A stretch of DNA of 8,563 nucleotides from Candidatus Hodarchaeota archaeon (GTDB taxonomy: Archaea > Asgardarchaeota > Heimdallarchaeia > Hodarchaeales > Hodarchaeaceae), in NCBI GenBank assembly GCA_016839665.1, contig JAEOTU010000391.1, positions 1-8,563 on the forward strand. The letters are read 5' to 3'. A program made the position numbers and the translations under genes. Positions 7,451 to 8,563 of the stretch are shown one piece after another. Within the stretch, counting starts at the first letter, position 1, and each line of letters opens with the position of its first letter. The notes below the pieces were generated by a model. The model had not been told where the DNA came from. It did no database searches and saw only the letters and a list, made by a program, of their open reading frames with translations.

Positions 7451-8563
7451 TTAATTACCTCCAAATGCATAAATTTCAGATAAAATCTGATCATCTGTAA
7501 AGTGCCTTATAACTATAGCGTGATTTGGACAAGTTGCTCCACAGACACCACAACCTTTACATAATACCTGTGTAATTACTATTTCATCTTCTTCATTCTT
7601 GTTTATAGCTTTATAAGGACATACAGTTGTACATACTTCACATCCTGTACATAAACTTTTGTTATATTCTGGTAAAAACGAAGTTGCTCCCTCAACTTCT
7701 ATAGTGTCATGGGATATAATCCTACTTGCCCTGGACGCAGCTGCATAGCCTTGCGTTATAGATTCTGTTATATCTACTGGCCATTTTGCCGCTCCACATA
7801 TGAAAACTCCATCGGTTGCAAAGTCCATTGGTCTCAACTTTACATGAGCTTCTAAAAAGAAACCATTTTCTTCTAATGGAACTTTTAACAATTGAGCGAG
7901 AGATTTATTATCAGCATTCGAAACTAAAGGTGTTGATAATACTAAAAGATCATAAGGAATAATCATTTCCTCTCCAATATAGGCATTAAAAACCTTTATT
8001 TTATCTTCTTCCACATTAGGCATTTTTTCAGGAGAGTATTCTATAAAAATGATTCCTTCCTCTCTTGCTCTTCTATAATATTCTTCATAAGCAGTACCAG
8101 GTGTATATAAATCTCTAAATAAGATCGTTATATGCGCATCAGGATTTTTCTCTTTTATAATTAATGCATTCTTCAATGCGCTCATGCAACAGACACTTGA
8201 ACAATAGACCCTTTCATCTATACGCGAACCGACGCATTGGATCATAACAATATCTTTTGATTTCACTTCATTATTCTTCAATTTGTTTTCTAATTCCTGT
8301 TGCGTTATTCTCGTATTTCCATCATAATTAAACATATCAGTAGGAGTGAATAGAGATGCTCCAACAGCGACGATAATAGCACCGATAGTTAAATCAATAT
8401 CATTTCCATCTTGTTCTATTCCTACTTCATAATTTCCAATAAAGCCTTCAATACTTTTAACTTTTGATGAAGTATAAACTGTTAAGTTCTTATGACTACC
8501 AACTTTTTTCTTCAGATTGTCAACTATAACCGAAGCTTCTTGATCACTTGGAAAAAGCTTGTA
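7451..8563 (-). CDS. hdrA: HdrA-like iron-sulfur flavoprotein, C-terminal part (cut by window edge)
   Basis: Partial: 370 residues, open through the right edge. The first internal Met (8335) is not the start, because coding continues in frame to 8563 with clear similarity to the second half of the long HdrA. Visible parts: a nucleotide-binding strand IIVAVGA at 63-69; CVGSR with C110; YCSSVCC at 120-126; the conserved segment GFFLEAHVKLRPMDFAT; and a terminal double ferredoxin, CTGCEVCTTVC 305-315 and CKGCGVCGATC 335-345. No ferredoxin is inserted in the roughly 60 residues before IIVAVGA, which matches the second rather than the first half of the long HdrA (or QmoB). Inferred role: a second HdrA-family electron-transfer flavoprotein working with the MvhD encoded 6 bp downstream. 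Full length, FAD motif and N-terminal clusters are outside the window, so HdrA versus a QmoB-like protein is not settled. Confidence 0.9.
   Translation of the reverse strand, partial: YKLFPSDQEASVIVDNLKKKVGSHKNLTVYTSSKVKSIEGFIGNYEVGIEQDGNDIDLTIGAIIVAVGASLFTPTDMFNYDGNTRITQQELENKLKNNEVKSKDIVMIQCVGSRIDERVYCSSVCCMSALKNALIIKEKNPDAHITILFRDLYTPGTAYEEYYRRAREEGIIFIEYSPEKMPNVEEDKIKVFNAYIGEEMIIPYDLLVLSTPLVSNADNKSLAQLLKVPLEENGFFLEAHVKLRPMDFATDGVFICGAAKWPVDITESITQGYAAASRASRIISHDTIEVEGATSFLPEYNKSLCTGCEVCTTVCPYKAINKNEEDEIVITQVLCKGCGVCGATCPNHAIVIRHFTDDQILSEIYAFGGN

Larger units (their letters stand above)
1..8563 (-). other. Probable single operon of Hdr/Flx electron-transfer genes
   Basis: Eight genes share one strand. 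Intergenic distances in order of transcription are 6, 12, 2, about 5 (or a short overlap), 14, an overlap of 8, and 14 bp. There is no room for an internal promoter or terminator between genes. Several ribosome binding sites are embedded in the preceding gene's final codons, which favours coupled translation and fixed stoichiometry. Both ends of the operon lie outside the window. Confidence 0.85.

Noticed and set aside
7440..7460. Possible frameshifted HdrA-MvhD fusion, since such fusions exist (QmoB, and HdrA2 of Methanosarcina)
   Set aside because: The hdrA frame ends at a TAA after a natural HdrA C-terminus, and mvhD has its own ATG with an upstream AAGG/GGAGGT. They are two intact genes.
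1..8563. A hydrogenase catalytic subunit (MvhA/MvhG or HydA) that would make this a hydrogenase-Hdr complex
   Set aside because: No RxCGxC or DPCxxC nickel-site motifs and no H-cluster motifs appear in any gene. The electron-input module here is of the Flx type.

Overview
The window is one uninterrupted block of eight genes, all on the minus strand and so read from right to left. Every gap is 14 bp or less and two genes overlap or nearly overlap, which suggests a single operon that enters at the right edge and leaves at the left. I see no promoter, terminator, RNA gene, mobile element or CRISPR array. No stretch over 300 bases lacks a gene. Base composition is AT-rich, roughly one third GC. 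Most starts have a clear GGAGG-type ribosome binding site. Together with the gene families this suggests a low-GC strict anaerobe, for example a Clostridia-like syntroph, acetogen or sulfur/sulfate reducer. The taxonomy is inference only.

In order of transcription the genes are: (1) the C-terminal part of an HdrA-like iron-sulfur flavoprotein, cut by the window edge (8563-7451); (2) a long MvhD-type [2Fe-2S] subunit with an extra C-terminal domain (7444-6677); (3) a 1004-residue HdrA built from two HdrA-like flavoprotein halves (6664-3650); (4) a short MvhD/FlxD (3647-3186); (5) a FlxC-like FrhB/iron-sulfur protein (3180-2170); (6) a FlxB-like sulfhydrogenase-beta-type iron-sulfur protein (2155-1103); (7) a FlxA-like FAD/NAD(P)H and [2Fe-2S] electron-transfer subunit (1110-271); (8) the N-terminus of a protein with paired 4Fe-4S motifs resembling FrhB/FdhB, cut by the left edge (256-1).

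Genes 3 to 7 carry the parts of a FlxABCD-HdrA electron-bifurcating (or confurcating) complex. The FlxABCD-HdrABC family is known from Desulfovibrio vulgaris and many other anaerobes. Inferred electron path: NAD(P)H is oxidised at FlxA, electrons pass through FlxB/FlxC and the [2Fe-2S] protein FlxD to the HdrA flavin, and there split between a high-potential acceptor and low-potential ferredoxin. The reverse direction is also possible. HdrB and HdrC, the usual disulfide-reducing or acceptor subunits with CCG domains, are absent from the visible region.

The notable points are the two consecutive hdrA-mvhD modules in one operon, the partition of iron-sulfur clusters between the halves of the long HdrA, the extra helical or winged-helix-like tail on one MvhD copy, and a possible second flavin-type entry subunit (FrhB-like) at the end. 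The families are known; this particular combination is what merits a closer look.
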